From positions 719,001-783,000 of the forward strand of contig NZ_CP107558.1 of assembly GCF_026427715.1 (NCBI RefSeq): a stretch of 64,000 bases of DNA. Direction: 5' to 3'. The notes below the pieces were generated by a model. The model saw nothing but the letters and a program-made list of their open reading frames with translations. It was not told the DNA's origin and made no database searches. The translations under genes and the position numbers were made by a program. Positions 25,987-35,704 of the stretch are shown here, in pieces (positions within the stretch are counted from its first letter, which is position 1; each line of letters starts with the position of its first letter). Origin of the DNA: Methylocystis sp. MJC1. GTDB lineage: Bacteria > Pseudomonadota > Alphaproteobacteria > Rhizobiales > Beijerinckiaceae.

Positions 25987-26810
25987 CCGAGACGCCGTCG
26001 GCCACTCTTCGGGTAGAATGCCTGGCGCGCCGTCACGATGTGACGGCGCGTTCTTCACGCGTGATCCCTGAAGAAACGCCGATCGCTTTTACCTATGGCG
26101 GCTCAACCCACGCGGTGATGATGGCGACTCCCGCCGATCTCGAAGATTTTGCGGTCGGCTTCGCCATCACCGAGGGGCTCATAGACGCGCCCGATGACGC
26201 CGGCGACGTCGAAATCCTCGCTTCGGACGCTGGCATCGAGCTACGCACATGGCTCGGCGGCGGCCGGCAGGACGCCTATGCGGCGCGCAAGCGCTCCATG
26301 GCGGGGCCAACGGGCTGCGGGCTGTGCGGCATCGAGAGCCTGGAGGCGGCGACGCGCGCGCTGCCGGCGCTCGACAATGCGCTCACGGTCCAAGCCGAAG
26401 GATTGATCGCGGCGATGGACCGGCTGCCCGGCGCGCAGACGATCAACCAGGAAACGCGCGCGGTTCACGCCGCGGCTTTCTGGAACCCCGCGTCGAACGC
26501 GCTGGTCGTGCGCGAGGATGTTGGACGCCACAATGCGCTCGACAAGCTCGCCGGCGCGCTAGCGCGCCAGGGCCTCGCCGCGTCGCAGGGCGTGGTTTTG
26601 ATGACGAGCCGCGTCTCCGTCGAGCTCGTGCAAAAGGCCGCCCGCATCGGCGCGCCGATCATCGCGGCGGTGTCGGTGCCGACGGCCTTGGCTGTTCGCA
26701 GCGCCGAAAAATGCGGTATGACGCTCGTGGCCGTGATGCGGGGCCGCGACTTCGAAATCTTCACCCATCCAGGACGCATCGTCGAACAGGTTTCCGCACA
26801 TGTCGCATGA
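25983..26810 (+). CDS. fdhD: Formate dehydrogenase accessory sulfurtransferase FdhD/FdsC
   Basis: The 275-residue protein has the family motifs EETPIAFTYGG, DLEDFAVGFAITEGLI, the Cys loop GCGLCG (about 114-119), VREDVGRHNALDKLAGA and MTSRVSVELVQKA. FdhD-type proteins transfer sulfur to the Mo cofactor and bind it before insertion into FdsA. The gene overlaps fdsA at its start by 4 bases and fdsD at its end by 11 bases. Confidence 0.95.
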   Translation: MTETPSATLRVECLARRHDVTARSSRVIPEETPIAFTYGGSTHAVMMATPADLEDFAVGFAITEGLIDAPDDAGDVEILASDAGIELRTWLGGGRQDAYAARKRSMAGPTGCGLCGIESLEAATRALPALDNALTVQAEGLIAAMDRLPGAQTINQETRAVHAAAFWNPASNALVVREDVGRHNALDKLAGALARQGLAASQGVVLMTSRVSVELVQKAARIGAPIIAAVSVPTALAVRSAEKCGMTLVAVMRGRDFEIFTHPGRIVEQVSAHVA

Positions 26811-27024
26811 TTCAGTTGAGAAGCTCGTGAAAATGGCCAATCAGATCGGCTCCTTCTTCGGCGCGCAGAAGATCGGCGCCGCCGCCGGCATGGCCGAGCA
26901 TTTGCGCAAGTTCTGGGCCCCCCATATGCGCGAAACGATCTTCGAACATGTGAATCATGGCGGCGCAGGCCTCGAGCCGATCGCGATCGAAGCGGTCAAG
27001 CTTCTCCAGGCCGAAAAGAAGTAA
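26800..27024 (+). CDS. fdsD: Formate dehydrogenase delta subunit
   Basis: The 74-residue protein (KLVKMANQIGSFFG, LRKFWAPHMRETI, LEPIAIEAVKLL) matches FdsD, a small subunit of soluble NAD-dependent molybdenum formate dehydrogenases that helps assembly and stability. It starts 11 bases inside fdhD and ends the operon. An imperfect GC-rich hairpin followed by TCTTTTCG lies at about 27043-27080 and may be the terminator. Confidence 0.93.
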   Translation: MSHDSVEKLVKMANQIGSFFGAQKIGAAAGMAEHLRKFWAPHMRETIFEHVNHGGAGLEPIAIEAVKLLQAEKK

Positions 27025-27174
27025 AACGAGCTGTCGCGACGAAGGAGCAGCGGCGCCGGCGATGTCGGGCCGCTCTTTTCGTATTTGCGCCACCCAAGGC
27101 GGAAAGCGATGGACTGGCCCCGCGCCGTCCCTTAGCTCTTCGCCCGACAAACAAAAGAATCGAACGAGCCCAGC

Positions 27175-27684
27175 ATGAACGACGCAATCTGCCCCTGCCG
27201 CGTAACCGACGCCGACAAGCGCGCCTATGCGGATTGCTGCAAGCCCTATCTCGAAGACGGCAAGTCGCCGCCGACGGCCGAAGCGCTGATGCGCTCGCGC
27301 TACACGGCGTTCACCCGCGCTGACATCGATTATCTCGAGCAGACGCTCGCGCCCGGCACGCGCGACGATTTCGACCGCAAGGCGATCACCCATTGGTCCA
27401 AGCAATCGCAATGGCTCGGCCTTGAAGTGCTCTCGACCGAAGCGGACGGGGAGAATGACGACAGCGGCTATGTCGAATTCGTCGCGAGCTTCACGATCGA
27501 GGGACAGCGCTACGACCATCGCGAGCGCTCGCTCTTCAAGAAGGTCGACGGCCGCTGGTATTTCCAGGAAGAGGCCAATCGCAAGAACGAGCCGATCGTG
27601 AAGGGCAAGCAGCCCGGCCGCAATGATCCGTGCCCCTGCGGCTCAGGCAAGAAATACAAGAAGTGCTGCGGCGCCGCGGCGTAA
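27175..27684 (+). CDS. YchJ family protein with SEC-C motif
   Basis: The 169-residue protein has an N-terminal metal-binding CPC segment ([18 protein letters not shown]), a central NTF2-like YchJ domain ([23 protein letters not shown]) and a C-terminal SEC-C zinc motif ([18 protein letters not shown]). The family (UPF0225) has no defined enzymatic function. It stands alone downstream of the fds operon. Confidence 0.93.
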   Translation: MNDAICPCRVTDADKRAYADCCKPYLEDGKSPPTAEALMRSRYTAFTRADIDYLEQTLAPGTRDDFDRKAITHWSKQSQWLGLEVLSTEADGENDDSGYVEFVASFTIEGQRYDHRERSLFKKVDGRWYFQEEANRKNEPIVKGKQPGRNDPCPCGSGKKYKKCCGAAA

Positions 27685-27751
27685 CTCGCCTAACGGCGGC
27701 TGCTACACTCGCTTTGGCGAGCGATCGGGCAACAAGAGTAAGCGCGGCTGA

Positions 27752-28318
27752 TCACGCGACATGGCGGGGGAGGAGCGCCTTCTCCCGCGCCAGCAGCGCG
27801 CGCTTGCGGTCGGCTCCCCAGTGGTAGCCGGACAGGGCGCCGTCGCTGCGCAGCACGCGGTGGCAGGGAACGGCGACCGCCACAGGATTCGCGGCAATGG
27901 CGCTGCCGACCGCGCGCGTGGCTTTCGGCGACCCGATGCGCCGTGCGATTTCCGCGTAACTCGTCGTCTGGCCCGGCGGGATCGCGCGCAACGCCGTCCA
28001 GACGCGCTTCTGGAAGTCCGTGCCGCGTGCGTCGATGGGAAAGCCAACGTGAATGTCGGGCGTTTCGATCATCGCTATCGCTGCGCCGACGAGCGCGCCG
28101 CCGTCCGCATCCTCGATGAGCAAGGCCTTTTTGAAACGCCTGCGCAGGTCTTCGCGCAGAGCCTCGGCGTCATCTCCGAGCAATATGGCGCAGACGCCTT
28201 TCTCGCTCACCGCGATCAACGCCAGGCCAAGGCTGCATCTCCTCAGCGCATAATGGATCGTCTCTTCGCCACGCATCGGAACTTCAGGCGGCGTCACATG
28301 CGGGCTATGTGTTTTCAT
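27752..28318 (-). CDS. Methylated-DNA-[protein]-cysteine S-methyltransferase
   Basis: The ATG at 28318 (MKTHSPHVTP) overlaps the DUF779 stop; ATGs at 28339 and 28276 are alternatives. The product (about 188 residues) has an RNase H-like N-terminal part and the alkyltransferase domain: QKRVWTALRAIPPGQTTSYAEIARRIG (helix-turn-helix), the active site PCHRV with the alkyl-accepting Cys, and LSGYHWGADRKRALLARE. It repairs O6-alkylguanine by self-alkylation. It may be of the Ada C-terminal type rather than Ogt. Confidence 0.9.
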   Translation of the reverse strand: MKTHSPHVTPPEVPMRGEETIHYALRRCSLGLALIAVSEKGVCAILLGDDAEALREDLRRRFKKALLIEDADGGALVGAAIAMIETPDIHVGFPIDARGTDFQKRVWTALRAIPPGQTTSYAEIARRIGSPKATRAVGSAIAANPVAVAVPCHRVLRSDGALSGYHWGADRKRALLAREKALLPRHVA

Positions 28319-28673
28319 CGAAGGCCCTAAGCTCCTCATCAGAGAACAGCCTCGAACGGGTCAGAAATCGCAGGCCTGTTCCGTTGTCGAGGGAGAACAT
28401 GCCGCCCTGGCCCGGCACAATATCGATGACGAGCTGGGTGTGTTTCCAATAATCGAATTGCCCGAGGCCCATATAAAAAGGCGCGCCGCCGATCTCCCCG
28501 AGCTTAACATCATTATCGCCAACCAGGAACTCGCCCTGCGGATAGCACATGGGCGCCGAGCCGTCGCAGCAGCCGCCGGATTGATGGAACAGGATGGGGC
28601 CGTGCGCGCGGCACAGGCGTTCGATGAGGTCGAGCGCGGTTTCAGTTGCGACGACTCTTTGGGGCTGGTTCAT
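28305..28673 (-). CDS. DUF779 protein associated with aldehyde dehydrogenase
   Basis: The roughly 122-residue protein carries FHQSGGCCDGSAPMCYP, DVKLGEIGGAPFYMG, QFDYWKHTQLVIDIVPGQGG and SLDNGTGLRFLTRSRLF, the DUF779 pattern. These proteins are nearly always encoded beside an ExaC/AcoD-type aldehyde dehydrogenase, as here, suggesting a partner role. The ATG at 28673 or a TTG at 28682 can start it; the GA-rich end of repeat A2 supplies the nearest ribosome-binding-like sequence (GGGGAGGGGG). Confidence 0.9.
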   Translation of the reverse strand: MNQPQRVVATETALDLIERLCRAHGPILFHQSGGCCDGSAPMCYPQGEFLVGDNDVKLGEIGGAPFYMGLGQFDYWKHTQLVIDIVPGQGGMFSLDNGTGLRFLTRSRLFSDEELRAFDENT

Positions 28674-28683
28674 TCTGTTCAAG

Positions 28684-28793
28684 ACCCCCTCCCCAGCCCT
28701 CCCCCGCTTTCGCGGGAGAGGGAGTAAATCGTGGCCTTCATAAGCAACGCCGATCGCGAGCGTCCCCTCTCCCGCGAAGCGGGGGAGGGAGCC
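28684..28793. repeat. Repeat family A, short variant, copy A2
   Basis: Left palindrome CCCTCCCCCGC...GCGGGAGAGGG, a core of about 42 bases, and the right palindrome CCCTCTCCCGC...GCGGGGGAGGG. It fills the whole gap between the aldehyde dehydrogenase stop and the DUF779 start on the minus strand. Confidence 0.85.
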
Positions 28794-30311
28794 TCAGAAG
28801 AACCCGAGCTTCTTCGGGCTGTAGCTCACCAGCATGTTTTTCGTCTGCTGATAGTGATCGAGCATCATCTTGTGGTTCTCGCGCCCGATGCCCGATTGCT
28901 TGTAGCCGCCAAAGGCCGCGTGCGCCGGATAGGCGTGATAGCAATTGGTCCAGACACGGCCGGCCTGGATCGCGCGGCCGAAGCGGTAGCAGCGGTTGAT
29001 GTCGCGGCTCCATACGCCGGCGCCAAGGCCATAGAGCGTGTCATTGGCGATATGCAGCGCTTCGTCATCGTCTTTGAAGGTCGTCACCGACACCACGGGA
29101 CCGAAGATTTCCTCCTGGAAGACGCGCATGCGGTTATGGCCGTGCAGCACGGTCGGCTTCACATAGTAACCGCCGGCAAGATCGCCCTCGAGCTTGTTGC
29201 GCTCGCCGCCTGCGAGCACCTTGGCGCCCTCCTGTTTGCCGATGTCGATATAGCTCAGGATTTTCTCGAGCTGCTCGGAAGAGGCCTGCGCGCCGATCAT
29301 CGTCTCGGGGTCGAGCGGATTGCCTTGCTTGATGGCGCCTACGCGCGCGAGCGCGCGCTCCATGAAGCGGTCATAGATCTTCTCGTGCACCAGCGCGCGG
29401 CTCGGGCAGGTGCAGACCTCGCCCTGGTTGAGCGCGAACATCACGAAGCCTTCGATGGCCTTGTCGAAGAAGTCGTCGTCCTCGCGCGCGACATCCTCGA
29501 AGAAGACGTTGGGCGACTTGCCGCCGAGCTCCAAGGTCACCGGGATCAGCGACTGACTGGCGTATTGCATGATCAGCCGGCCTGTCGTCGTCTCGCCGGT
29601 GAAAGCGATCTTGGCGATGCGGTTGGAGGAGGCGAGCGGCTTGCCGGCCTCCAGGCCAAAGCCGTTGACGATGTTCAGCACGCCCTTTGGCAGCAGGTCG
29701 CCGACGACCTCCGCCCAGACGAGAATGCTCGCGGGCGTCTGCTCGGCCGGCTTGATGATGACGCAATTGCCGGCGGCGAGCGCAGGCGCGAGCTTCCACG
29801 CCGCCATGAGCAAGGGGAAGTTCCAGGGGATGATCTGGCCGACGACGCCGAGCGGCTCGTGGAAGTGATAGGCCACGGTGTCGTGGTCGATTTCGGAAAT
29901 GCCGCCTTCCTGCGCGCGCACGGCGCCTGCGAAATAGCGGAAGTGGTCGATCGCGAGCGGAATGTCGGCCGCCATGGTCTCGCGGATCGGCTTGCCATTG
30001 TCCCAGGTCTCGGCGGTCGCGAGGAGCGCGAGGTTCTCCTCCATGCGGTCCGCTACCTTGTTGAGAATGCGCGCGCGCTCAGCCGGGCTTGTCCGGCCCC
30101 ATGCGTCCTTTGCGGCATGGGCGGCGTCCAGCGCGGCGTCGATGTCGTCCTTGTCCGAGCGGGCGATCTCACAGACCTTCTGGCCTGTGATTGGGGAAAT
30201 ATTATCGAAGATGCGGCCGGACTTGGCGTCCGCCCATTCGCCGTTGATGAAATTGCCGTAGCGCGCCTTGAAGGGCGGCTTCGCGGCGGCGAAAGCCTCG
30301 TGCTTGGTCAT
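28794..30311 (-). CDS. NAD-dependent aldehyde dehydrogenase (ExaC/AcoD-like)
   Basis: The ATG at 30311 with GGGAAGG upstream gives [20 protein letters not shown]; 505 residues. Motifs: [22 protein letters not shown] (Rossmann), [12 protein letters not shown], the catalytic Glu in LELGGKSPN, the nucleophilic Cys in GEVCTCPSR, and [12 protein letters not shown]. It oxidises aliphatic aldehydes such as acetaldehyde to acids. The C-terminal [20 protein letters not shown] is typical of the ExaC subgroup, which occurs with DUF779, encoded next in this operon. Confidence 0.93.
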   Translation of the reverse strand: MTKHEAFAAAKPPFKARYGNFINGEWADAKSGRIFDNISPITGQKVCEIARSDKDDIDAALDAAHAAKDAWGRTSPAERARILNKVADRMEENLALLATAETWDNGKPIRETMAADIPLAIDHFRYFAGAVRAQEGGISEIDHDTVAYHFHEPLGVVGQIIPWNFPLLMAAWKLAPALAAGNCVIIKPAEQTPASILVWAEVVGDLLPKGVLNIVNGFGLEAGKPLASSNRIAKIAFTGETTTGRLIMQYASQSLIPVTLELGGKSPNVFFEDVAREDDDFFDKAIEGFVMFALNQGEVCTCPSRALVHEKIYDRFMERALARVGAIKQGNPLDPETMIGAQASSEQLEKILSYIDIGKQEGAKVLAGGERNKLEGDLAGGYYVKPTVLHGHNRMRVFQEEIFGPVVSVTTFKDDDEALHIANDTLYGLGAGVWSRDINRCYRFGRAIQAGRVWTNCYHAYPAHAAFGGYKQSGIGRENHKMMLDHYQQTKNMLVSYSPKKLGFF

Positions 30312-30502
30312 TGACGGCCTTCCCTTGGGTTTCCAGCGTCGTGCGCCTTGGCGGCGCGTCTTTACCGTTGGAAGATAGTAAGGCACAGCTGCGCAACAAG
30401 AGAAAGGCGGCCAGGAAGCTTGATCCTGTGTAATTGCGACGCGGCTTTTTAAGGCGTTCTACAGTCGCAGGCGAAAGCGTCGGCCTGCCGGGAAGATCTC
30501 CG

Positions 30503-30588
30503 CCGTCATTGCGAGGAGCGTAGCGACGAAGCAATCCAGAGCCGCCACTGCTGCCTCAGGATTGCTTCGCTTCGCTCGCAATGACGGG
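30503..30588. repeat. Dispersed repeat family B, copy B1
   Basis: An imperfect inverted repeat: GTCATTGCGAGGAGCG and GACGAAGCAATCCAG on the left, AGGATTGCTTCGC and TCGCAATGAC on the right. The same ends occur at 49472-49556 and 59375-59457. The transcript would fold into a long stem. It lies between the aldehyde dehydrogenase and rdgB genes; the rest of the 30312-30609 gap shows nothing else I can name. Confidence 0.8.
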
Positions 30589-30609
30589 TAAGCTCCGGCC
30601 AATAAAAGA

Positions 30610-31239
30610 CTAATCCAAACACGCCTTCGCCATGGCTTGAAACGCCCGCGCCCGATGCGAGAGCGCGCGCGAGCCGTCGCCGGGCAGGGCGTGCTTCTCG
30701 GCCGACATCATCTCGCCGAAGGTCTTGTCGAGCTCGTCGGGCTTGAAGATCGGATCATAGCCGAAGCCCTTGTCGCCTTTGGGCGGGAAGACAAGCACGC
30801 CATCTACGCGGCCCTCGAATTCCTCTATATGCCCGTCGGGCCAGACCACCGCGAGCGCGCAGGTGAAGTTGGCGCGATAGGGGGGCGTCGCGCCGCGCTC
30901 GTCGAGCTTTTGGCGCACGAGCTGGCAAGCCGCCTTGAAGTCCCGGTCTTCGCCAGCCCAGCGGGCTGAATAGATTCCCGGCGCGCCGTCGAGGGCGTCG
31001 ACGCAAAGGCCGGAATCATCGGCAAAGGCGGGGAGGCCGGAGGCCATCGCGGCGGAGCGCGCCTTCAACGCCGCATTGCCGCGGAAGGTCGTCTCCGTCT
31101 CTTCCGGCTCAGGAAGGCCGAGATCGCCCGCTGAAACGGCGTCGACGCCATGCGGGGCCAGCAGCTGCTGAAGCTCCCAGAGCTTGCCGGGATTGTGCGT
31201 TGCGATGACGAGCTTGCCGTGGATTTTTCGGTGGGTCAT
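30610..31239 (-). CDS. rdgB: Non-canonical purine NTP pyrophosphatase (RdgB/HAM1)
   Basis: I prefer the ATG at 31239 (MTHRKIHGKLVIATHNPGK); ATG at 31251 and a longer frame into the repeat are alternatives. About 209 residues with the HAM1 motifs: ATHNPGK near the start, ADDSGLCVDALDGAPGIYSARWAGE, PKGDKGFGYDPIFKP and SHRARA. It hydrolyses ITP, XTP and dITP to keep them out of nucleic acids. The rph gene lies upstream, separated by repeat A3; the rph-rdgB order is common in Alphaproteobacteria. Confidence 0.93.
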   Translation of the reverse strand: MTHRKIHGKLVIATHNPGKLWELQQLLAPHGVDAVSAGDLGLPEPEETETTFRGNAALKARSAAMASGLPAFADDSGLCVDALDGAPGIYSARWAGEDRDFKAACQLVRQKLDERGATPPYRANFTCALAVVWPDGHIEEFEGRVDGVLVFPPKGDKGFGYDPIFKPDELDKTFGEMMSAEKHALPGDGSRALSHRARAFQAMAKACLD

Positions 31240-31264
31240 GTGCGTCAGCATTTCTTTTGCGGAA

Positions 31265-31420
31265 GAGCCCCCTCCCTGTCCCTCCCGCGCCATAGGGCGT
31301 CTGGAAGACGCCCGTCTCTCGACGGGCTGTGGCGGGAGAGGGGACGCTCAAGATCAGCGTTCTGGATGAAGGCGACGTTCTGCCCCCTCTCCCGCGAAGC
31401 GGGGAGGGTTTGGGAGGGGG
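31265..31420. repeat. Repeat family A, long variant, copy A3
   Basis: Like copy A1 it carries the additional hairpins GGGCGTCTGGAAGACGCCC and CCCGTCTCTCGACGGG in its left arm, then the shared core and the right palindrome CCCTCTCCCGC...GCGGGGAGGG. It fills the gap between rph and rdgB and touches the rph stop codon. Confidence 0.85.
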
Positions 31421-32134
31421 TTACGCCAGCGCCGCCTTTTGCAGCGCAACAAGCTCCGCGACGCCTTTTTGCGCGAGCGCCAGCATGGCGGAAAGCTCGT
31501 CTTGCGAAAACACCGCAACTTCCGCCGTCGCTTGAATTTCGACGAGGCCGCCCGAGCCGGTAACGACGAAATTGGCGTCGGTCTGCGCGGTGGAATCTTC
31601 CGCGTAATCCAGATCGAGCACTGGCGCGCCATTGAAGATGCCGCAGGAGACCGCCGCCACATGGTCGCGCAGCGGATTCTCCTTGATGATGGAGCGCGAG
31701 CGCATCCATTCGAAACAATCGCGCAGCGCGATCCAGGCGCCGGTGATCGACGCGGTGCGCGTGCCGCCATCGGCCTGGATCACGTCGCAGTCGAGCATGA
31801 TCTGACGTTCGCCCATCGCGGGAAGATTGGTCACGGCGCGCAGCGAGCGACCGATGAGGCGCTGGATTTCCTGCGTGCGGCCCGAGAGCTTGCCCGCCGA
31901 GGATTCACGGCGCGTGCGCGTATGCGTGGCGCGCGGCAGCATTGAATATTCCGCCGTAACCCAGCCGCGGCCCTGTCCGCGCAGCCATTGCGGCGGCTTG
32001 TCTTCGAGCGACGCATTGCACAAGACCTGCGTATTGCCGAATTTCACGAGGCATGAGCCTTCGGCGTAGCGGGTGACGCCGCGCTCGAAACTCACCAGGC
32101 GCATCTCGTCTGGCGCGCGCTTGCTGGGACGCAT
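31421..32134 (-). CDS. rph: Ribonuclease PH
   Basis: The 237-residue phosphorolytic 3'-exoribonuclease trims the CCA end of tRNA precursors. Visible motifs: [26 protein letters not shown] start, [67 protein letters not shown] and [18 protein letters not shown]. All parts of the fold are present. It starts the rph-rdgB pair. Confidence 0.95.
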   Translation of the reverse strand: MRPSKRAPDEMRLVSFERGVTRYAEGSCLVKFGNTQVLCNASLEDKPPQWLRGQGRGWVTAEYSMLPRATHTRTRRESSAGKLSGRTQEIQRLIGRSLRAVTNLPAMGERQIMLDCDVIQADGGTRTASITGAWIALRDCFEWMRSRSIIKENPLRDHVAAVSCGIFNGAPVLDLDYAEDSTAQTDANFVVTGSGGLVEIQATAEVAVFSQDELSAMLALAQKGVAELVALQKAALA

Positions 32135-32295
32135 GAAGGCTCCTTTTCGTTCTCAAGATTAGAGCGCTTCTAACGCGCTTTGGCTTGCGTTGGAAGCGCC
32201 TGCGGCGTTCATCTCACTTGCGCTAATAGAGACATGGTGGGACCATCCCGCAACGGGGCCGGTTCAAAAGGCTCCGATGCAAAAGGGAGGATAGA

Positions 32296-34374
32296 ATGGG
32301 CGACACCTTCTCCCACGAAGCGAGAGCGCGGGGCTCCCGGCTGATCGCGCTGGCCGGTCCCTTCCAAAGCGGCAAGACCACGCTGCTCGAAGCAATTCTC
32401 GCTTCCACCAAGACAATCGCAAAGCAAGGCTCGGTTGCAGACGGTTCGAGCGTGGGCGACGCCAGTCCCGAGGCGCGGGCGCATAAGATGAGCGTCGAGG
32501 CGAATTTCGCCACCATCGACTATATGGGCGATCGCTACAATTTCATCGATCTTCCCGGTTCCATCGAATTCGCGCATGAGGCGCGCAACATTCTTGCCGC
32601 CGTCGACGCGGCTGTCGTTGTCTGCGAAGCGGATGAGCGCAAGATCGCGGCGTTGCAATTGACGCTGCGTCAGCTCGAGGAGTTGGGGGTTCCGCATCTC
32701 CTGTTTCTCAACAAGATCGACGCGGCGACGATCGACATGCGTGAGGCGTTGACCATCCTGCAGCCCGCGTCGCGCGCGCCTTTGCTGTTGCGCCAAATCC
32801 CGATCTGGAGCAACGGCGTCGCCGTCGGCTTCATCGATCTCGCTCTCGAGCGCGCTTACGTCTATCGCGAACATGCGCCGTCCGAAGTGATCGAAATACC
32901 GCAGGGCGAGGCGGTGCTGGAGAAAGAGGCGCGCTATTCCATGCTGGAGCGACTCGCCGATTACGATGACGCCCTCATGGAGGAGTTGATCACCGACATT
33001 GAACCGCCGCGCGATCAGGTCTTCGACGATCTGACGAAAGAATTGCGCGCCGGGCTGGTGGCCCCGGTCTTCATTGGCTCGGCCGAGCGCGGCGCGGGCG
33101 TCACACGGCTGCTGAAGGCATTGCGGCACGAGGCGCCGGGCGTCCCGGAGACGCGGGCGCGGCTCGGCGTCGCGGAGAATGGCCCGCCGATGGCGCGCGT
33201 CCTTCGCACCACGCATACGTCGCATGGCGGCAAGCTGTCGATCGCGCGCGTGTTGCGCGGCGCATTGGCGGACGGGCAGACGGTTCTCAGCGCGCAGGGC
33301 GAGGATCGCATCTCCGGCATGTCGCGTTTCACGGGCGCCGCTCTCACCAAGACGAGCGACGTCAAAGAGGGCGACGTCGTCGCGCTCGGCCGGCTCGAAC
33401 ATGCGCAGACCGGCGACACTGTGGTCGCCGATGGGAAGGCGGACCTCGCCAAGCTCGACACGCGCGCGCGCGTCCCCGATCCCGTGCATGCGCTGGCGCT
33501 CGTCGTGAAGGACCGCAAGGACGAAATGCGCCTGACGGCCGCGATGGCCAAACTCGTCGAGGAAGATCCCTCCCTCGTCTTCGTGCATGATCAGGAGATG
33601 TCGCAGATCAAGCTCTATGGCCAGGGCGAGATGCATCTGCGCGTCGCCTTGGAGCGGCTGCAATCGCGTTTTGGCGTTACAGTCGACGTGTCGAAGCCGA
33701 GCGTGGCCTATCGCGAGACGATCCGTCACAAGGTGACGGTGCGGGGGCGGCACAAGAAGCAATCCGGCGGCCACGGCCAGTTCGGGGACGTCGTGCTGGA
33801 AGTCGCGCCGCGCGAGCGCGGGGAGGGCTTCGCCTTCGCCGAGCGCGTGCATGGCGGCGCGGTGCCCAGGCAATATTTCTCTTCCGTCGAAGCGGGGTGC
33901 CAGGACGCGCTGATCCATGGGCCGCTCGGCTTTCCCGTGGTCGATGTCGAAGCCGTGCTGACCGATGGGTCGTACCATACGGTCGATTCATCCGACATGG
34001 CGTTCCGCACGGCGGCGCGCATCGGCATGAGCGAGGCCTTGGGAAAGGCCGAGCCGATCCTGCTCGAGCCCGTCCTCGCCGTCGATATCTTCGTGCCGAG
34101 CGAGGCCATGTCGCGCGCGACCGGACTCGTGTCGGCGCGGCGCGGGCAGATCATCGGCTTCGGCCCGCGCGAGGGTTGGACCGGATGGGACAAGCTCGAG
34201 GCGCTGATCCCCGAGGCGGAGATGGACAATCTCATCGTCGAGCTGCGCTCGGCGACGGCGGGCGCCGGCTATTTCCAGTCGCGCTTCGATCATCTGGCGG
34301 AAGTCGTCGGCAGGCAGGCGCGCGATATTGTCGCCGCGCATTCCAGTCAGCCGGCGCGGATGGCGGTGGGGTAG
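32296..34374 (+). CDS. Elongation factor G-like GTPase paralogue
   Basis: The 692-residue protein has the EF-G domain order: P-loop GPFQSGKTTLLEAI (21-34), G3 as DLPGSIEFAHEA, G4 as LNKID, domain II (around 300-390), domain IV with HKKQSGGHGQFGDVVLEV, and a domain V-like end (MSRATGLVSARRGQIIG). The P-loop and switch regions differ from translational EF-G, e.g. DLPG and no RGITI motif. Rhizobiales often carry such a second EF-G-like protein of uncertain role. GGGAGG precedes the ATG by several bases. Confidence 0.88.
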   Translation: MGDTFSHEARARGSRLIALAGPFQSGKTTLLEAILASTKTIAKQGSVADGSSVGDASPEARAHKMSVEANFATIDYMGDRYNFIDLPGSIEFAHEARNILAAVDAAVVVCEADERKIAALQLTLRQLEELGVPHLLFLNKIDAATIDMREALTILQPASRAPLLLRQIPIWSNGVAVGFIDLALERAYVYREHAPSEVIEIPQGEAVLEKEARYSMLERLADYDDALMEELITDIEPPRDQVFDDLTKELRAGLVAPVFIGSAERGAGVTRLLKALRHEAPGVPETRARLGVAENGPPMARVLRTTHTSHGGKLSIARVLRGALADGQTVLSAQGEDRISGMSRFTGAALTKTSDVKEGDVVALGRLEHAQTGDTVVADGKADLAKLDTRARVPDPVHALALVVKDRKDEMRLTAAMAKLVEEDPSLVFVHDQEMSQIKLYGQGEMHLRVALERLQSRFGVTVDVSKPSVAYRETIRHKVTVRGRHKKQSGGHGQFGDVVLEVAPRERGEGFAFAERVHGGAVPRQYFSSVEAGCQDALIHGPLGFPVVDVEAVLTDGSYHTVDSSDMAFRTAARIGMSEALGKAEPILLEPVLAVDIFVPSEAMSRATGLVSARRGQIIGFGPREGWTGWDKLEALIPEAEMDNLIVELRSATAGAGYFQSRFDHLAEVVGRQARDIVAAHSSQPARMAVG

Positions 34375-34377
34375 CGA

Positions 34378-35670
34378 TCAGCCGGGAAAGCACTTGCCGA
34401 AGGCCATGAGCAATCTTGGGTCGCCGCGCAGTTTGATGCGGCGACTCAGCAGCGCCCATGGCAGGCTCGTTTCCTTGCGCAGGAAGCGTATCCAGGTCTC
34501 GCTGTCAGCAGTGACGGCGAGGTCCGGCTGCCCGACGAGGCCGTTTTCTACCGACAATCTCTTATCCGCAATGACGACAGTCGCCTGACGGCGCCGCGCG
34601 CCCGTGAAAGAGAAATGATAGACGGCGCCGAGCCCCTCAGATTTGTTGCGCTGAAACGCGTTACGAAGGCTGGCTAAAAAATTATCGACATTCGTCAGTC
34701 GTATCGACGCTCCGACATGTTTGATCCGCTTATGCGGAAAGCGCCGCGCGACATAATCCTCAGCGTCCGATCCTCGCCGCACATAAATGGTCTCGACCTT
34801 TTCCTTCAGCGGATCGAGGACGGCGCTCAGGAAATTCTTCTTGTCGTCCCGATAGGCGCCGATGACGTCTTCGCCCGCGGGGCAGACGGCCAGGCAATAA
34901 GCCGCTTTGTAGTTTGGCCCATAGGCAAGGCTTTGCCACATCGAGACTGTCTCGGCGTCGTCGAATTTCTCTCGATAGGCGCGCGCGTTTTTGGCGTCGG
35001 CGATGGTTTCGACGAAGTCCGTGAACCCGCCCATGAATTCGCGGTAGTTATGCGTGTAGCAGGCTGAAAAATCGAAATGGCCGTCAGGCGCGATGGCGCC
35101 GGTGGGGCAGGCTGCGATGCATAGCTTGCATTCGAGACAGGGATTGTAATCGATCGGCATGCAATCATGCGCGACGTCCATGTCGATCACGACGGTTCCG
35201 AGCAGAATAAAATTGCCGAACTTCGGGTGAATCACATTACGGTGGATTCCCATGCGTCCAAGGCCTGCTGCGACGGCGACGGGCTTATGGGCGACGACCC
35301 ACATTTTGCCGGGCCATCTTTCGGCTTCCATTGGAAAGGCAAGCGGCGGATAGGCGGCGCGTCGCCCGAGTCCTTCGAGAGTTTCCACGATCGTGCGCGC
35401 GATCTCGTCGCACTCGTGGCCCGCATGATGGAATTCGATATTCGCCAGCGAGCGCGCCGGGCTGCGAATGTTTTCTCGATTCATCTTCACGACGAAAGAA
35501 ATGAGCGTGCGCGCGAAGGGGAATGCGGCGAGGATGTCGGCGCGCTGATCGTCGAGGGCGGCGTTGTCGATCGCGACCAAGCCGCAGTCGTCAGCGCCGG
35601 CCGCGAGGGCGATCTTGCGTAGCTCGTGCGAGTCGAGCATCGGGGGAACGACATTCGCGAACGCATTCAT
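34378..35670 (-). CDS. Fe-S protein (QueG-like) fused to an SCP2-like domain
   Basis: The 430-residue protein has an epoxyqueuosine-reductase or reductive-dehalogenase-like N-terminal part (residues about 10-180), a [4Fe-4S] motif CLECKLCIAACP (about 179-190), a further Cys in SACYTHNY and a CLAVCP pair (about 260). Its last about 100 residues (from about 325: NFLASLRNAFQ, TVVIADKRLSVENGLVG, DLAVTADSETWIRFL) resemble a sterol carrier protein 2 domain. The cobalamin-binding features of QueG are not evident. Probably a redox enzyme with a lipid or hydrophobic ligand; substrate unknown. The MarR gene is just upstream. Confidence 0.75.
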   Translation of the reverse strand: MNAFANVVPPMLDSHELRKIALAAGADDCGLVAIDNAALDDQRADILAAFPFARTLISFVVKMNRENIRSPARSLANIEFHHAGHECDEIARTIVETLEGLGRRAAYPPLAFPMEAERWPGKMWVVAHKPVAVAAGLGRMGIHRNVIHPKFGNFILLGTVVIDMDVAHDCMPIDYNPCLECKLCIAACPTGAIAPDGHFDFSACYTHNYREFMGGFTDFVETIADAKNARAYREKFDDAETVSMWQSLAYGPNYKAAYCLAVCPAGEDVIGAYRDDKKNFLSAVLDPLKEKVETIYVRRGSDAEDYVARRFPHKRIKHVGASIRLTNVDNFLASLRNAFQRNKSEGLGAVYHFSFTGARRRQATVVIADKRLSVENGLVGQPDLAVTADSETWIRFLRKETSLPWALLSRRIKLRGDPRLLMAFGKCFPG

Positions 35671-35704
35671 GGCATATACCCCTTTTTACGTAAAATGACG
35701 CGGG

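Noticed and set aside
22963..26058. A 1031-residue open frame on the minus strand
   Set aside because: It is the antisense of fdsA and the end of fdsB, whose plus-strand products show many Fe-S and molybdopterin motifs. Long antisense frames are expected at this GC content with strong third-position bias.
28731..30314. A 527-residue open frame on the plus strand
   Set aside because: It is antisense to the aldehyde dehydrogenase gene, which has clear catalytic motifs; the plus frame begins inside repeat A2.
30312..30502. Sigma-54 promoter before the aldehyde dehydrogenase gene
   Set aside because: The only GG/GC-like pair (CTGGCC ... TTGC on the minus strand) has the wrong spacing for the -24/-12 pattern.
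32209..33978. A 589-residue open frame on the minus strand
   Set aside because: It is antisense to the EF-G-like gene and has Arg/His-rich composition without domain features.
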